A DNA stretch of 44,161 nt, from assembly GCA_022781445.1 (NCBI GenBank), contig JALETQ010000002.1:1-44161 (forward strand), given 5' to 3'. Positions within the stretch are counted from its first letter, which is position 1, and the number at the start of each line of letters is the position of its first letter. A program made the position numbers and the translations under genes. This document shows positions 36,727 to 44,161 of this stretch, one piece after another. This DNA is from Prevotella sp. GTDB lineage: Bacteria > Bacteroidota > Bacteroidia > Bacteroidales > Bacteroidaceae. A model generated the notes under the pieces. That model saw nothing but the letters and a program-made list of their open reading frames with translations. It was not told the origin of the DNA and made no database searches.

Positions 36727-38292
36727 ATGAAACGCAAGTATTTTTTCCATGCAGTATGGTTGCTTACGGCAACAATGGCAGGCTGTGCCAGCGAAGAGAA
36801 TCCGCCGACTGAAGGCATACAGAATGTCACGGTGACAGAGACCGCCACCGTGACATTCGAGAGTGAGAATCCCATGCCTAAGGCCAAATCCCCGGCGCGT
36901 ACATCCATCGATCACCGTCTCGGTCTTGGAGCCATGCCTTACTGGTCGACAGGCGACAAGATATGGGTGAAAGATACCAACGGCTATTTCCGGCAGAGTG
37001 GCGAGGGAACGTTCAACTCGGACATGTCACACGGCATTTTCACACTATCGGGGACATTCGACAACGGATGCACCGTCAATTACACGGGTACAAACGGCAC
37101 AGCAGGCGACAAGGTGACCATCGCTACTACACAGACCCAAACAGTTCCCAATGATTTTAGTCATGCTGGAGCTTCGGGTGACTGTGGCACCGCTACGGCT
37201 TCGGGCACTGGTAATTCGTTCAAGTTCAAGCTCGACCACAAGGCAAGTTACCTCTGCTTCCTACCTCGCTCATCGAACGACTATGTCCATCGAAGCAAAC
37301 TCTTCAAGATTGAGGTGATTTCCGAGGATGCCATCGCCGGGACATACGATTTCTCTACAGGCACCCTTTCCGCCGAGCCTATGTCAAACAGCTCGAAGAC
37401 CATCACTCTGACCACCGGCGACGGATTCCCCGTCACCAATACGGCAACCGATATCGATGCAAACGGTGCCTACATGGTCATTGCTCCCGGTACACACAGC
37501 CTTACCGTGCGCTATTGGCTTAGGAACGAGACCGACAATCCTGACGGAACCATAGAGGGAACCGTCACCAAGTATGTGGATCTTACCTGCGAGGCAGGGA
37601 AAATATATGATGTCACCGCCAACCTGGATCCGCAGAACCTCTCCTCCGAATACTACATGTGGGATGCCAAGAAAGAATATTGGTTCGGATACAAGGACGT
37701 TCAGCCCAAAGTCAGTCTCGGCAAAAATGACAATTATCCGAAAAGCCAAGAACAGGATCCGGACCGTTGGTATTATACACCTCCCACCAATGTCAACTGG
37801 GCTGCCAATACAGCAGCAGACTGTCCTACAGTCAACCAAGTGATATGGTATGCACAAAGGGGAGATCCCCATTGGGATGCCGATGAACTCTGGAGTTTGC
37901 TTGGTCATCTCCGCAAGGGCGGGATGTGGCTGAAGAAGAAAGAAGTCATAGCTGCGGATAATCATACAACTCTTCAAAACATGTATGAAGCCTATGACGG
38001 AACCGATTACCGTAAGGCAACAAATGAATTCCCCGAATACTCTTTCACGAACAATCACATTGTCCGAGAACGTCCGGTCAAATCGAAAATAAACAATTAT
38101 TTCTATCTCCCGGCCAAAGGTTTCTATCGACACGGAGAGTTTCAGTATGTCAGCGGTTACGGCTACTATTGGTCGGCTACAAGATCGATACACAACCCAG
38201 ATCGCTCTTTCAGCCTGAGCTTCTCTTCCTCTGCGATATCTCTCGGCTTCAATTATCAATTCTACGGTTTTTCCGAAGAACTGAAATATTGA
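36727..38292 (+). CDS. Fimbrillin-like lipoprotein with C-terminal FISUMP-like domain
   Basis: 521 residues from ATG 36727. Signal peptide with lipobox LTATMAGC, lipidated Cys20, followed by acidic residues (ASEEN), as in surface-exposed lipoproteins. Residues 50-300 form beta-rich repeats of the fimbrillin/Mfa type (GDKIWVKDTNGYFRQSGEGTFNSD, FKFKLDHKASYLCFLP, YMVIAPGTHSLTV, EAGKIYDVTANLD). The C-terminal 200 residues, ending GYYWSATRS and SFSLSFSSS, resemble the Fibrobacter succinogenes major paralogous (FISUMP) domain. It is probably a surface structural or adhesive protein. The AC tract and hairpin upstream suggest variable expression. Confidence 0.8.
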   Translation: MKRKYFFHAVWLLTATMAGCASEENPPTEGIQNVTVTETATVTFESENPMPKAKSPARTSIDHRLGLGAMPYWSTGDKIWVKDTNGYFRQSGEGTFNSDMSHGIFTLSGTFDNGCTVNYTGTNGTAGDKVTIATTQTQTVPNDFSHAGASGDCGTATASGTGNSFKFKLDHKASYLCFLPRSSNDYVHRSKLFKIEVISEDAIAGTYDFSTGTLSAEPMSNSSKTITLTTGDGFPVTNTATDIDANGAYMVIAPGTHSLTVRYWLRNETDNPDGTIEGTVTKYVDLTCEAGKIYDVTANLDPQNLSSEYYMWDAKKEYWFGYKDVQPKVSLGKNDNYPKSQEQDPDRWYYTPPTNVNWAANTAADCPTVNQVIWYAQRGDPHWDADELWSLLGHLRKGGMWLKKKEVIAADNHTTLQNMYEAYDGTDYRKATNEFPEYSFTNNHIVRERPVKSKINNYFYLPAKGFYRHGEFQYVSGYGYYWSATRSIHNPDRSFSLSFSSSAISLGFNYQFYGFSEELKY

Positions 38293-38380
38293 CGGACAAT
38301 TCTCAAGAAGAACAAGATGTGTTCCGGCAATTAAAGTCCAAACATTAACCAAGCCATCGGGCGGTGCAGATACAGACCTT

Positions 38381-38446
38381 GACTAAATATACTTCAGTGG
38401 GGCACTACTTATACTTTAGACGCCCACTACTTATACTTTAGTCGTT
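38381..38446 (+). repeat. 22-bp tandem array 3 (3 units)
   Basis: Units start at 38381, 38403 and 38425. The last two share CACTACTTATACTTTAG exactly; the first matches 14 of those 17 positions. It lies between the fimbrillin-like gene and the HU-like gene, and ends 43 bp before the latter's ATG. Period equals that of arrays 1 and 2. Confidence 0.75.
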
Positions 38447-38489
38447 GTTAACATTTCCACCGTTCCGAAGGCACAAAACAATCAAAGCT

Positions 38490-38981
38490 ATGGCATTCTA
38501 CAGGAAAATGAAGATGAAGGTGAACGGCAAGTGGTATCCCAAGTCCGTTCTGGTAGGCTCCGCCATCACGACGGAGCAAGTGGCAAAACGACTGGCAGCC
38601 GAGTCGACGGTAAGTCCCGCCGACGTGCGTGCCGTATTGACCGCCCTCGGCGGCGTGATGGGCGACTACATGGCGCAGGGCCGCTCGGTGAAGCTCGACG
38701 GCATCGGCTCGTTCTACTTCACGGCGGCAACCAACAAGAACGGCGTGGCCACGGAAAAGGAAGTGACCGCCGCCCTCATCAACGGCGTGCGCGTGCGCTT
38801 CATTCCCGAGACCCGCTTCCGCGGAGGCGGCTCTCTCGCGGGCGGAGGCGGTCGCCGTGCCGTGCGCGGACTGACGGACGTGGACATCGAGTGGGAAGAA
38901 TGGAAGGGCAAGGTCGATTCGGACGAGCCGGAACCCAATGCCGAACCCACACCGGGCGGAGGGGGAACGGAGTTGCCGTGA
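38490..38981 (+). CDS. HU-related DNA-binding protein with Gly-rich/acidic tail
   Basis: 163 residues from ATG 38490 (MAFYRKMKMKVNGKWYPKSV). Residues 1-120 match the HU-related (HU-HIG) family: the N-terminal strand segment, a helical dimer part (TTEQVAKRLAAESTVSPADVRAVLTALGGVMGDYM) and DNA-binding arms (GRSVKLDGIGSFYF to VRVRFIPE). The C-terminus is a Gly-rich loop and an acidic/Pro tail (DSDEPEPNAEPTPGGGG). It should bind DNA and bend it; Bacteroidales carry several such paralogues. GC content is markedly higher than in the preceding gene. Confidence 0.88.
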   Translation: MAFYRKMKMKVNGKWYPKSVLVGSAITTEQVAKRLAAESTVSPADVRAVLTALGGVMGDYMAQGRSVKLDGIGSFYFTAATNKNGVATEKEVTAALINGVRVRFIPETRFRGGGSLAGGGGRRAVRGLTDVDIEWEEWKGKVDSDEPEPNAEPTPGGGGTELP

Positions 38982-39082
38982 CATTGCCCCACAGGCATTC
39001 CGGAATCTCGGGAAGCAGGACGGCGGACACCATTTCGTGTGGTGTCTGCCGTCCTTTTTGTTACGGCTGCCATACTTCAGTT

Positions 39083-39190
39083 CCAACCGGTCATCAGAGG
39101 CCGAAACGGCATTGTTCGCTTGCCGGGCGGAAAGTGCCATGAACGGCACGAAAGGCATAACTGACGGTCTGATGACCGATTCGGGTTAAA
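39083..39190. repeat. Dispersed palindromic element, copy I
   Basis: Left arm CCAACCGGTCATCAGAGGCC and right arm GGTCTGATGACCGATTCGGG pair well (the shared core CGGTCATCAGA is perfect) about 60 bp apart. The internal part contains GCCATGAACGGCACG, related to the middle of copy A. It ends about 40 bp before the queA promoter box. Confidence 0.7.
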
Positions 39191-39230
39191 TATAAATGTT
39201 TATCGTGGGAGAAAGTTGGATTATTTTGCC

Positions 39231-39238
39231 TACCTTTG
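39231..39238 (+). promoter_or_regulatory. Promoter -7 box for queA
   Basis: TACCTTTG; predicted start near 39245. It supports ATG 39291 over an in-frame ATG at 39216. No preQ1-riboswitch-like structure was recognised. Confidence 0.55.
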
Positions 39239-39290
39239 TCACTCCAACCGGATGGCGACAGGCTGCCGGCATCCAAACAATGATAGCAGA

Positions 39291-40517
39291 ATGATGGACG
39301 AAAGACATATCAGAATAGCCGATTACGACTACCCTTTGCCCGATGAGAGGGTGGCCAGATATCCGGTCGAGAGGCGCGACCACTCCAAATTGCTGGTTTA
39401 CCGGTCGGGCGAAGTGAGCCACGACATTTTCTACAATCTCCCCGAATACTTGCCCGCAGGGTCGCTCATGATCTTCAACAACACCAAGGTGATCCATGCC
39501 CGCATACGTTTCCGCAAAGCCACCGGCGCACTCATCGAGGTGTTCCTGCTCGAACCGCTGTTGCCTGCCGACTACGAACAGATGTTCCAGTCAAAAGACC
39601 AATGCTCGTGGGTATGCCTCGTGGGCAACCTCAAGAAGTGGAAGGGCGAAACGCTCTCCCTGCCTCTTCGTGTGAAAGGCCGTGACACCACGCTCCATGC
39701 CACCTTCCGCGGCGAGTACCACACGGGATTCCGCATCGACTTCCATTGGGACGGTGACTTCTCGTTTGCCGAAATCATCGATGCGGCCGGCGAACTGCCC
39801 ATCCCGCCCTATCTCAACCGTGATACCGAAGAAAGCGACAACGACACCTACCAGACCGTCTATTCGAAAATCATGGGAAGCGTGGCTGCCCCTACGGCCG
39901 GCCTGCACTTCACCGACGAGGTGCTGAACGACATCGACCGCCACGGCATCGAGCGCGAGGAAGTGACCCTCCACGTGGGTGCCGGCACCTTCAAGCCCGT
40001 GAAGAGCGAGGAGATTGAGGGGCACGAGATGCACACCGAGTACATCAGCGTGCGCCTGCAAACCATCGAGAAACTCATCGCCCACGGGGGCAAAGCCATC
40101 GCCGTGGGTACCACAAGCGTGCGGACGCTCGAAAGCCTGTATTACATCGGACTGAAACTGCTGCGCAATCCACACCTGTCGGCCGAACAGCTGCAGGTCG
40201 AACAGTGGGAACCCTACGAGCAGACCGACGGCATGACTGCCGGCATCACGGTCATCGATGCCCTTCGTGCCATCGCCGCCTATCTCACCGACAACGGCAT
40301 GCAGACCCTCCACACTGCCACACGCATCATCATCGTGCCGGGCTACACCTACAAAATCGTGGACCGGCTGATCACCAACTTCCACCAGCCGCGCAGCACC
40401 CTGCTCCTGCTGGTGAGTGCCTTCGTGAACGGCGACTGGCAGCGCATATACCGCCATGCTCTCGACAACGGCTTCCGGTTCCTGAGCTACGGCGACAGTT
40501 CCCTGCTCATGCCCTGA
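39291..40517 (+). CDS. queA: S-adenosylmethionine:tRNA ribosyltransferase-isomerase
   Basis: 408 residues from ATG 39291 (a second ATG follows at once). QueA transfers and isomerises the ribose of S-adenosylmethionine onto preQ1 in tRNA, giving epoxyqueuosine. Family marks: the start IADYDYPLPDERVARYPVERRDHSKLLV, LMIFNNTKVIHAR, the barrel part GSVAAPTAGLHFTDEVL, VTLHVGAGTFKPV, and the end TNFHQPRSTLLLLVSAF. It is about 50 residues longer than the E. coli enzyme, as often in Bacteroidetes. It may be co-transcribed with the two genes that follow. Confidence 0.94.
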   Translation: MMDERHIRIADYDYPLPDERVARYPVERRDHSKLLVYRSGEVSHDIFYNLPEYLPAGSLMIFNNTKVIHARIRFRKATGALIEVFLLEPLLPADYEQMFQSKDQCSWVCLVGNLKKWKGETLSLPLRVKGRDTTLHATFRGEYHTGFRIDFHWDGDFSFAEIIDAAGELPIPPYLNRDTEESDNDTYQTVYSKIMGSVAAPTAGLHFTDEVLNDIDRHGIEREEVTLHVGAGTFKPVKSEEIEGHEMHTEYISVRLQTIEKLIAHGGKAIAVGTTSVRTLESLYYIGLKLLRNPHLSAEQLQVEQWEPYEQTDGMTAGITVIDALRAIAAYLTDNGMQTLHTATRIIIVPGYTYKIVDRLITNFHQPRSTLLLLVSAFVNGDWQRIYRHALDNGFRFLSYGDSSLLMP

Positions 40518-40623
40518 CAAGATCCGGACAATCCGGTGCAAGACCTCTGTAACCGCGCGCCGGGAACAACATACATCGGGCTGCAGCCTTCAAACATCCA
40601 TTACCATATAAAACATCGAACAC

Positions 40624-41742
40624 ATGAAAATAGGAGATAAAGTGAGATTCCTCAGCGAAACCGGCGGCGGACGAGTGGCAGGTTTCCAGTCGGACAAAAT
40701 CGTTTTGGTCGAAGATGAAGACGGATTCCAAATACCCGTCTCCGTCCGTGAAGTGGTGGTTGTCGACGAAGACAACTACGACAGCCGGCAACCGGCAACC
40801 CCTTCATCGGCAAAGGCTGCACTACCTGCCGACGGAAGCAATGACGAGGATAACGACTATGACCCGGCCGACCGCGAGGTGACCTTCCGCGCCCCGGCCT
40901 ACGAACGAAAGGGCGGTGACGTGGTTTCGGCCTATCTGGCCTTCGTACCCCTTGACATCAAAGAGCTGACACGCACCCGGTTCGAGGCTTACCTCATCAA
41001 CGACGGCAACTATTACCTCGCCTACGTCATCTACAGGCTTGAGAACGGTGCGGCAACCCTGCTCCAAAAGGGCGAGATAGAGCCCAACACCCGCCTGTTC
41101 ATCGAGGAGTTCGGGCGGGAAGAACTCAACGGGTGGGAACATCTGGGCGTGGACCTCATGGCATATAAACGCGACAAGAGCTATCTGCCCAAGCCCGCCG
41201 TCAGCACCCGGCTGCGCATCGACACGGTGAAATTCTACAAGCTGCATCTGTTCCGCGAAAACGACTTCTTCGACTCGCCGGCATTGCTCTACACCATCGT
41301 CGAGAACGACACGACGGAAGAAGAGCCCGACATCGACCCCAAAAGGCTGCAGCACGAAATGACAAGACCGAACAAACGGGAGGAGAAAACACATGACACC
41401 TATGTCAGACGCTATGACAACGGCAAAGGAAATCCCCTTGCCGGCAAGAAGAAAGACGAAGACATCGTCGTCGTCGACCTCCACGCCCACGAACTGTTGG
41501 ATACGACGGCAGGCATGAGTGCCACCGACATTCTCAACTATCAGATCGAAACGGTGAGGAAGACGCTCGAGCAATACCGCAACAAGAAAGGCCAGCGCAT
41601 CGTCTTCATCCACGGCAAGGGAGAAGGGGTGCTGCGGCGCGCCGTCGTCCACGAGCTGACCTATCGTTATAAATCATACCCGTATCAGGATGCCTCGTTC
41701 CAAGAGTACGGATACGGGGCCACACAAGTAACCGTCAAATAG
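40624..41742 (+). CDS. DUF2027 and Smr-domain protein
   Basis: 372 residues. The N-terminus (MKIGDKVRFLSETGGGRVAGFQSDKIVLVEDEDGFQIPV) is a small beta domain like that at the start of MutS2-type or DUF2027 proteins. A variable acidic linker and a central beta domain follow. The last 90 residues form an Smr domain with the DLHAHELLD strand-helix start and HGKGEGVLRRAV loop, motifs found in nicking or RNA-binding Smr proteins. Nucleic-acid related but of unknown function. It lies four bases upstream of nadE, so the two are translated from one message. Confidence 0.85.
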   Translation: MKIGDKVRFLSETGGGRVAGFQSDKIVLVEDEDGFQIPVSVREVVVVDEDNYDSRQPATPSSAKAALPADGSNDEDNDYDPADREVTFRAPAYERKGGDVVSAYLAFVPLDIKELTRTRFEAYLINDGNYYLAYVIYRLENGAATLLQKGEIEPNTRLFIEEFGREELNGWEHLGVDLMAYKRDKSYLPKPAVSTRLRIDTVKFYKLHLFRENDFFDSPALLYTIVENDTTEEEPDIDPKRLQHEMTRPNKREEKTHDTYVRRYDNGKGNPLAGKKKDEDIVVVDLHAHELLDTTAGMSATDILNYQIETVRKTLEQYRNKKGQRIVFIHGKGEGVLRRAVVHELTYRYKSYPYQDASFQEYGYGATQVTVK

Positions 41743-41746
41743 CCTT

Positions 41747-43717
41747 ATGAAAAACGGATTCATGACCGTAGCCGCCGCCGTTCCGTCGGTGAAGGTGGCC
41801 GACGTGGACTACAATGTAGCCGAGATTGAACGCCTGATGAAAGATGCCGACAAGGCAGGTGTCGAGGTGGTGGTATTCCCGGAGTTGTCCGTCACGGGCT
41901 ACTCTTGCCAGGACTTGTTCTTTCAGCAATCGCTGCTCGAAGGTGCCGAGCGCGGACTCACCGAGTTGATGAAAGCCACCGCCGATCTTGATGTCATTGC
42001 CATCGTCGGCGTTCCGTTCACCATCGATGCCGCCATCTTCAACGGGGCGGCGGTGATCCAACACGGTGCCCTGCTGGGCATGGTCGTCAAGACATATCTC
42101 CCCAATTACGGCGAGTTCTATGAAAAGCGTTGGTTCTCATCGGCCGCCGACCTCAACGACACGGCATTGACGTATGCCGGACACTACGTGACCGTGGGCA
42201 CGCAACCCCAATGCTTCCTCACTGCCGACGGCGTTGCGTTCGGCATCGAGATATGCGAAGACCTCTGGTCGCCCGTCTCTCCGGGCAGGATCTCTGCCCT
42301 TGCGGGCAACGAAGTGGTTTTCAACCTCTCAGCCGACAATGAGCTGATCGGCAAGTACGGCTATCTGCGGTCGCTCGTGGCACAGCAGAGCGTCATGTCG
42401 CTGTGCGGCTATGTGTATTGCGGCTGCGGATTCGGCGAGAGTTCACAGGATGTGGTATTCGGTGGCAAGGCATTGGTTTACGAATGTGGCGAGCAGGTGG
42501 CCGAGGGCAGCCGTTTTTCGTTCGCTCCCCAACTGACGGTTGCCTGCATCGACATCGACCGCATCAGGGGCGAAAGGCGACGCAATACCACATTCACACA
42601 GGCCAAGAGAGGCATTGCATCGCTCCGGATTGCCTGCGACGAACCGCTGCATCCGGTACGCGACACCGACCTGTCGGAGACCAGAATCATCCACCCGCAC
42701 CCGTTCATGCCTGCCGGCATGACAGTAGAAGAGGTGTGCAACGAGGTAATCAACATTCAGGCGGCAGGACTGGCCAAACGACTGGTTCACACCAACTGCC
42801 GCAAAGTGGTGGTGGGCGTGAGCGGCGGTCTCGACTCTACGTTGGCATTGCTGGTGTGCGTCTACACGTTCGACAGGCTGGGCTATGACCGCCGTGACAT
42901 TCTGGGCATTACGATGCCGGGCTTCGGGACATCCGACCGCACCTACGACAACGCCGTAACGCTGATGCAGGCGATGGGCATCACCATGCGCGAAATCAGC
43001 ATTGCCGCTGCCGTGACACAGCACTTCAGCGACATCGGTCACGACATCGACGACCACGACGTGACCTACGAAAACGCGCAAGCCCGTGAACGCACTCAAA
43101 TCTTGATGGACGTCGCCAATCGCGAAGGAGGCATGGTCATCGGCACGGGCGACCTTTCCGAACTGGCACTCGGATGGGCCACCTACAACGGCGACCACAT
43201 GTCGATGTACGGCATCAATGCTTCCGTGCCCAAAACCATGATACCCCACATCGTCAACCACTTTGCCGACCTCTTCGAGACGAAAGGGGAAAAGGCGGGC
43301 AACGGCAAGGCTTTGTCGGGTACCATCCGACACACGCTGCGCGACATCATCGACACCCCGATTTCGCCCGAACTGGTGCCTGCCGACCCGCAAGGCAACA
43401 TCACACAGAAGACCGAAGACCTCGTGGGTCCCTACGAACTGCACGACTTCTTCCTGTATTATATGCTTCGCTACGGTTACCGGCCACAGAAAATCTTCAT
43501 CCTCGCAAGGGCGGCATTCAGGGGCAGATACACCGACGAAGTCATCAAGAAATGGCTGACGACGTTTGTCCGCCGGTTCTTTGCCCAACAGTTCAAGCGG
43601 TCGTGCCTGCCCGACGGTCCCAAGGTGGGCAGCGTGAGCCTTTCACCGCGCGGTGACTGGCGTATGCCGACCGATGCCTCTGCAACCCTCTGGCTCGACG
43701 AACTGAAAAGCCTGTAG
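41747..43717 (+). CDS. nadE: Glutamine-dependent NAD+ synthetase
   Basis: 656 residues. The N-terminal nitrilase-type glutaminase domain (1-280) shows the triad Glu46 (FPELSVTGY), Lys115 (VVKTYLPNYGEFYE) and Cys170 (GIEICEDLW). The C-terminal ammonia-dependent synthetase carries the PP-loop SGGLDS (359-364) and GTGDLSELALGWATYNGDHMS. Ammonia released from glutamine is channelled to form NAD+ from nicotinic acid adenine dinucleotide. ATG 41747 is used here; ATG 41762 (MTVAAAVP) is possible. The gap to the preceding gene is four bases, and a strong terminator follows. Confidence 0.96.
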   Translation: MKNGFMTVAAAVPSVKVADVDYNVAEIERLMKDADKAGVEVVVFPELSVTGYSCQDLFFQQSLLEGAERGLTELMKATADLDVIAIVGVPFTIDAAIFNGAAVIQHGALLGMVVKTYLPNYGEFYEKRWFSSAADLNDTALTYAGHYVTVGTQPQCFLTADGVAFGIEICEDLWSPVSPGRISALAGNEVVFNLSADNELIGKYGYLRSLVAQQSVMSLCGYVYCGCGFGESSQDVVFGGKALVYECGEQVAEGSRFSFAPQLTVACIDIDRIRGERRRNTTFTQAKRGIASLRIACDEPLHPVRDTDLSETRIIHPHPFMPAGMTVEEVCNEVINIQAAGLAKRLVHTNCRKVVVGVSGGLDSTLALLVCVYTFDRLGYDRRDILGITMPGFGTSDRTYDNAVTLMQAMGITMREISIAAAVTQHFSDIGHDIDDHDVTYENAQARERTQILMDVANREGGMVIGTGDLSELALGWATYNGDHMSMYGINASVPKTMIPHIVNHFADLFETKGEKAGNGKALSGTIRHTLRDIIDTPISPELVPADPQGNITQKTEDLVGPYELHDFFLYYMLRYGYRPQKIFILARAAFRGRYTDEVIKKWLTTFVRRFFAQQFKRSCLPDGPKVGSVSLSPRGDWRMPTDASATLWLDELKSL

Positions 43718-43734
43718 CCCCCGACGACGATTTG

Positions 43735-43779
43735 CAACCGCCTTTGTCATGACACCACGGATGACAAAGGCGGTTGTTT
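43735..43779 (+). terminator. Rho-independent terminator of nadE
   Basis: CAACCGCCTTTGTCAT and ATGACAAAGGCGGTTG form a perfect 16-bp stem with a 10-nt loop, followed by TTTT. Confidence 0.92.
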
Positions 43780-43812
43780 TGGATGGCTGCCGGAAAACAG
43801 GCGAACAGCCTA

Positions 43813-44161
43813 CAAACCTGAGTTCGGGATAAAAAACTTGTAATAAAAGTTGGTAACCTCGCTATTATTTTGTATCTTTATAGGTGTAAATCAAATAGTT
43901 ACAAAAAACAACAGACGATGATTACCAAAGACAAAGTTACTGAAATTTTCTGTATAGCAGATGATTTTTGCAAGGAATTCGACAAGGAAGCAGCAAAAAC
44001 GGGGCTTGAGTCCCCCAAGAAAGCCCGTCGGCGCAATCGGTCATGGCGTATGAGCCGTTCGGAAATCATGACGATACTCATATGCTTCCACTTCGGCTCG
44101 TTCCGCAATTTCAAGCATTACTACCTGTTCTATGTGAAGGAACATCTTGCCGACCTGTTCC
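43813..44161 (+). mobile_element. IS982-family insertion sequence, 5' end (right copy, partial)
   Basis: Starts with CCTGAGTTCGGGATAAAAAA about 35 bp after the nadE terminator and runs off the window. It is inverted relative to the left copy at 1-186, with one homopolymer difference across the shared part. The outer end and target duplication are not visible. Confidence 0.85.
43918..44161 (+). CDS. IS982-family transposase, N-terminal fragment (runs off window)
   Basis: 81 codons to the window edge, starting at ATG 43918 and passing through RRRNRSWRMSRSEIMTILIC and then FHFGSFRNFKHYYLFYVKEH. The MSRSEIMTILICFHFGSFRNFKHYY stretch is characteristic of IS982-type transposases found in Porphyromonas, Prevotella and Bacteroides. 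The catalytic DDE residues would lie beyond the edge. Confidence 0.85.
   Translation, partial: MITKDKVTEIFCIADDFCKEFDKEAAKTGLESPKKARRRNRSWRMSRSEIMTILICFHFGSFRNFKHYYLFYVKEHLADLF

Overview
The window looks like a chromosomal segment of a Bacteroidales bacterium, most likely Prevotella or a close relative. Several independent signs agree. It has a fused fucokinase/GDP-fucose pyrophosphorylase, BspA-like leucine-rich-repeat surface proteins with a C-terminal sorting-type domain, and a type IX secretion plug-type protein. It also has a fimbrillin-like lipoprotein, an HU-related DNA-binding protein with a C-terminal tail, a FeoA-FeoB fusion, and many promoters of the Bacteroidetes form (TTTG or TTG about 19-20 bp upstream of TAnnTTTG). 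No rRNA, tRNA or CRISPR array was seen.

Layout. 1-186 and 43813-44161 are the 5' ends of two copies of one IS982-family element, pointing outward in opposite orientation, so the window is bounded by a repeat as an assembly contig often is. 192-2839 holds a BspA-like gene cut by the left IS, an orphan signal-peptide mini-ORF and an intact BspA-like gene. 3577-9315 carries anaerobic ribonucleotide reduction (nrdD, nrdG) and fkp. 9787-17297 runs mostly on the minus strand: rny, a 6S-like RNA candidate, zapA, a coiled-coil partner, an unknown conserved gene, a winged-helix protein, aspS and an HtrA/DegP protease. 17897-19150 is the plug-type protein. 19695-23942 is an oxidative-stress block: oxyR divergent from sod, then ahpC and ahpF. 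24209-31418 holds an outer-membrane barrel protein, ettA, groES-groEL and lepA. 31872-35689 has a Crp/Fnr regulator convergent with feoAB and its small Cys-rich partner. 36237-38292 is a surface locus: a very long (AC)n tract in the leader of a small-protein gene and a fimbrillin-like lipoprotein. 38490-43717 carries the HU-like gene, queA, a DUF2027/Smr protein and nadE.

How it fits together. Most genes are core housekeeping of an anaerobe: glycyl-radical dNTP synthesis, ferrous iron uptake, peroxide and superoxide defence, chaperones and translation factors. The variable parts are surface proteins and intergenic repeats. The most unusual signals are (1) the approximately 34-unit AC microsatellite ahead of the fimbrillin-like operon, a strong candidate phase-variation tract; (2) three intergenic arrays that share a 22-bp period and a CTTTTG/CTTTAG core, two of which face each other across the oxyR-sod-ahpCF block; and (3) a family of about nine dispersed palindromic elements with the core CCAAATCGGTCAT / ATGACCGATTTGG.
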